From Pseudomonas urmiensis (lineage in GTDB: Bacteria > Pseudomonadota > Gammaproteobacteria > Pseudomonadales > Pseudomonadaceae), in the NCBI RefSeq assembly GCF_014268815.2, contig NZ_JABWRE020000001.1:191001-255000 (forward strand): a stretch of DNA of 64,000 nt, written 5' to 3'. Below are positions 63,610 through 64,000 of this stretch, piece after piece; position 1 is the stretch's first letter, and every line of letters starts with the position of its first letter. The translations under genes were made by a program, and so were the position numbers. Under the pieces are notes generated by a model. The model did no database searches. It saw only the letters and a program-made list of their open reading frames with translations, and was not told where the DNA came from.

Positions 63610-64000
63610 ATGAAAACCATCAACTTCATGGGCGTGCGCAATGTCGCGTTCGCCATCACCGTACTGCTTACCGTGCTGGCACTGTTCAGCTGGTGGCAGA
63701 AGGGCCTGAACTTCGGTCTGGACTTCACCGGCGGTACGCTCATCGAGCTGACCTACGAGCGTCCGGCAGACCTGAAAACCGTGCGTGCCGAGCTGGTCGA
63801 GTCGGGTTTTGGCGATGCCGTGGTGCAGAGCTTTGGCGCGACCACCGACCTGTTGGTGCGTATGCCTGGCGACGACCCGCAACTGGGTAGCAAAGTCGCG
63901 GCGGCCTTGCAGAAGGCCGGTGGCGACAACCCGGCAACCCTCAAGCGCGTCGAGTTCGTCGGCCCGCAGGTGGGTGAGGAGCTGCGTGACCAGGGTGGCC
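63610..64000 (+). CDS. secF: Protein translocase subunit SecF, 5' part
   Basis: An open frame of 130 codons running off the window end. It starts MKTINFMGVRNVAFAITVLL, with a first membrane segment and then the SecF motif LNFGLDFTGGTLIELTYERP. GGAA about nine bases upstream precedes the ATG at 63610, ten bases after the secD stop. SecF forms a complex with SecD and YajC. Confidence 0.97.
   Translation, partial: MKTINFMGVRNVAFAITVLLTVLALFSWWQKGLNFGLDFTGGTLIELTYERPADLKTVRAELVESGFGDAVVQSFGATTDLLVRMPGDDPQLGSKVAAALQKAGGDNPATLKRVEFVGPQVGEELRDQGG

Noticed and set aside
61305..63743. An 812-codon minus-strand frame over yajC and secD
   Set aside because: It is antisense to strongly conserved SecD and YajC and has no recognisable product.

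Overview
The window is a stretch of a GC-rich gammaproteobacterial chromosome, almost certainly a Pseudomonas of the P. putida group. The evidence is the run queA-tgt-yajC-secD-secF, a full cyoABCDE operon, an AlaC-type aminotransferase, an OprD-family porin, DUF3077/DUF6124 small genes, and about ten copies of the paired GGGAGCGGGCTTGCCCCGCGAT-type REP element typical of this group. There is no prophage, insertion sequence or CRISPR array. One tRNA gene (Leu-CAA) is present.

Layout. 1-6 kb: 3' end of fruA (fructose PTS), a DUF3820 gene, a ferritin-like DUF2383 gene behind a near-consensus sigma-54 promoter, a membrane diguanylate cyclase, an OprD-type porin and a small secreted protein. 6-12.3 kb: a minus-strand operon for a membrane-fusion protein, an RND pump, a response regulator and a histidine kinase (MexMN-like pump with its own two-component system). 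12.5-20 kb: an Aer-like PAS chemoreceptor, a YkgJ cysteine-cluster gene with a small secreted partner, cheV, then norR divergent from a flavohaemoglobin gene with three NorR-type operators between them, then dsbB. 20.1-25.5 kb: a 557-bp leader with a perfect ANR/FNR box, then cyoABCDE and a strong terminator. 25.8-27.7 kb: alaC and a second YkgJ gene.

28-43.3 kb is one open reading frame of 5094 codons, a giant autotransporter adhesin. It has a signal peptide, a short N-terminal region, four blocks of an about 86-residue passenger repeat (16, 10, 3 and 1 full units), a 350-380-residue Trp-containing module after each block, and a C-terminal beta-barrel ending in Phe. Its upstream region carries two interleaved perfect 8-bp inverted repeats just after a plausible promoter. 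This is the most striking object in the window.

43.4-52.5 kb: a GNAT acetyltransferase, a small membrane protein, a YdcZ-type membrane protein divergent from a LysR regulator, an LprI-like secreted protein, and a selenium module (selD-selU on the minus strand, with a putative selenate/phosphonate-type ABC importer of four genes on the plus strand). 52.5-57.7 kb: a bestrophin-like channel and a FecI-FecR-TonB receptor iron-signalling set with Fur-box candidates in front of fecI and the receptor. 57.9-58.7 kb: DUF6124 and DUF3077 genes preceded by a leader with mutually exclusive inverted repeats. 58.9-64 kb: tRNA-Leu(CAA), then queA-tgt-yajC-secD-secF, with secF cut by the window end.

All identifications are from reading the sequence and remembered family features; no database search was run.
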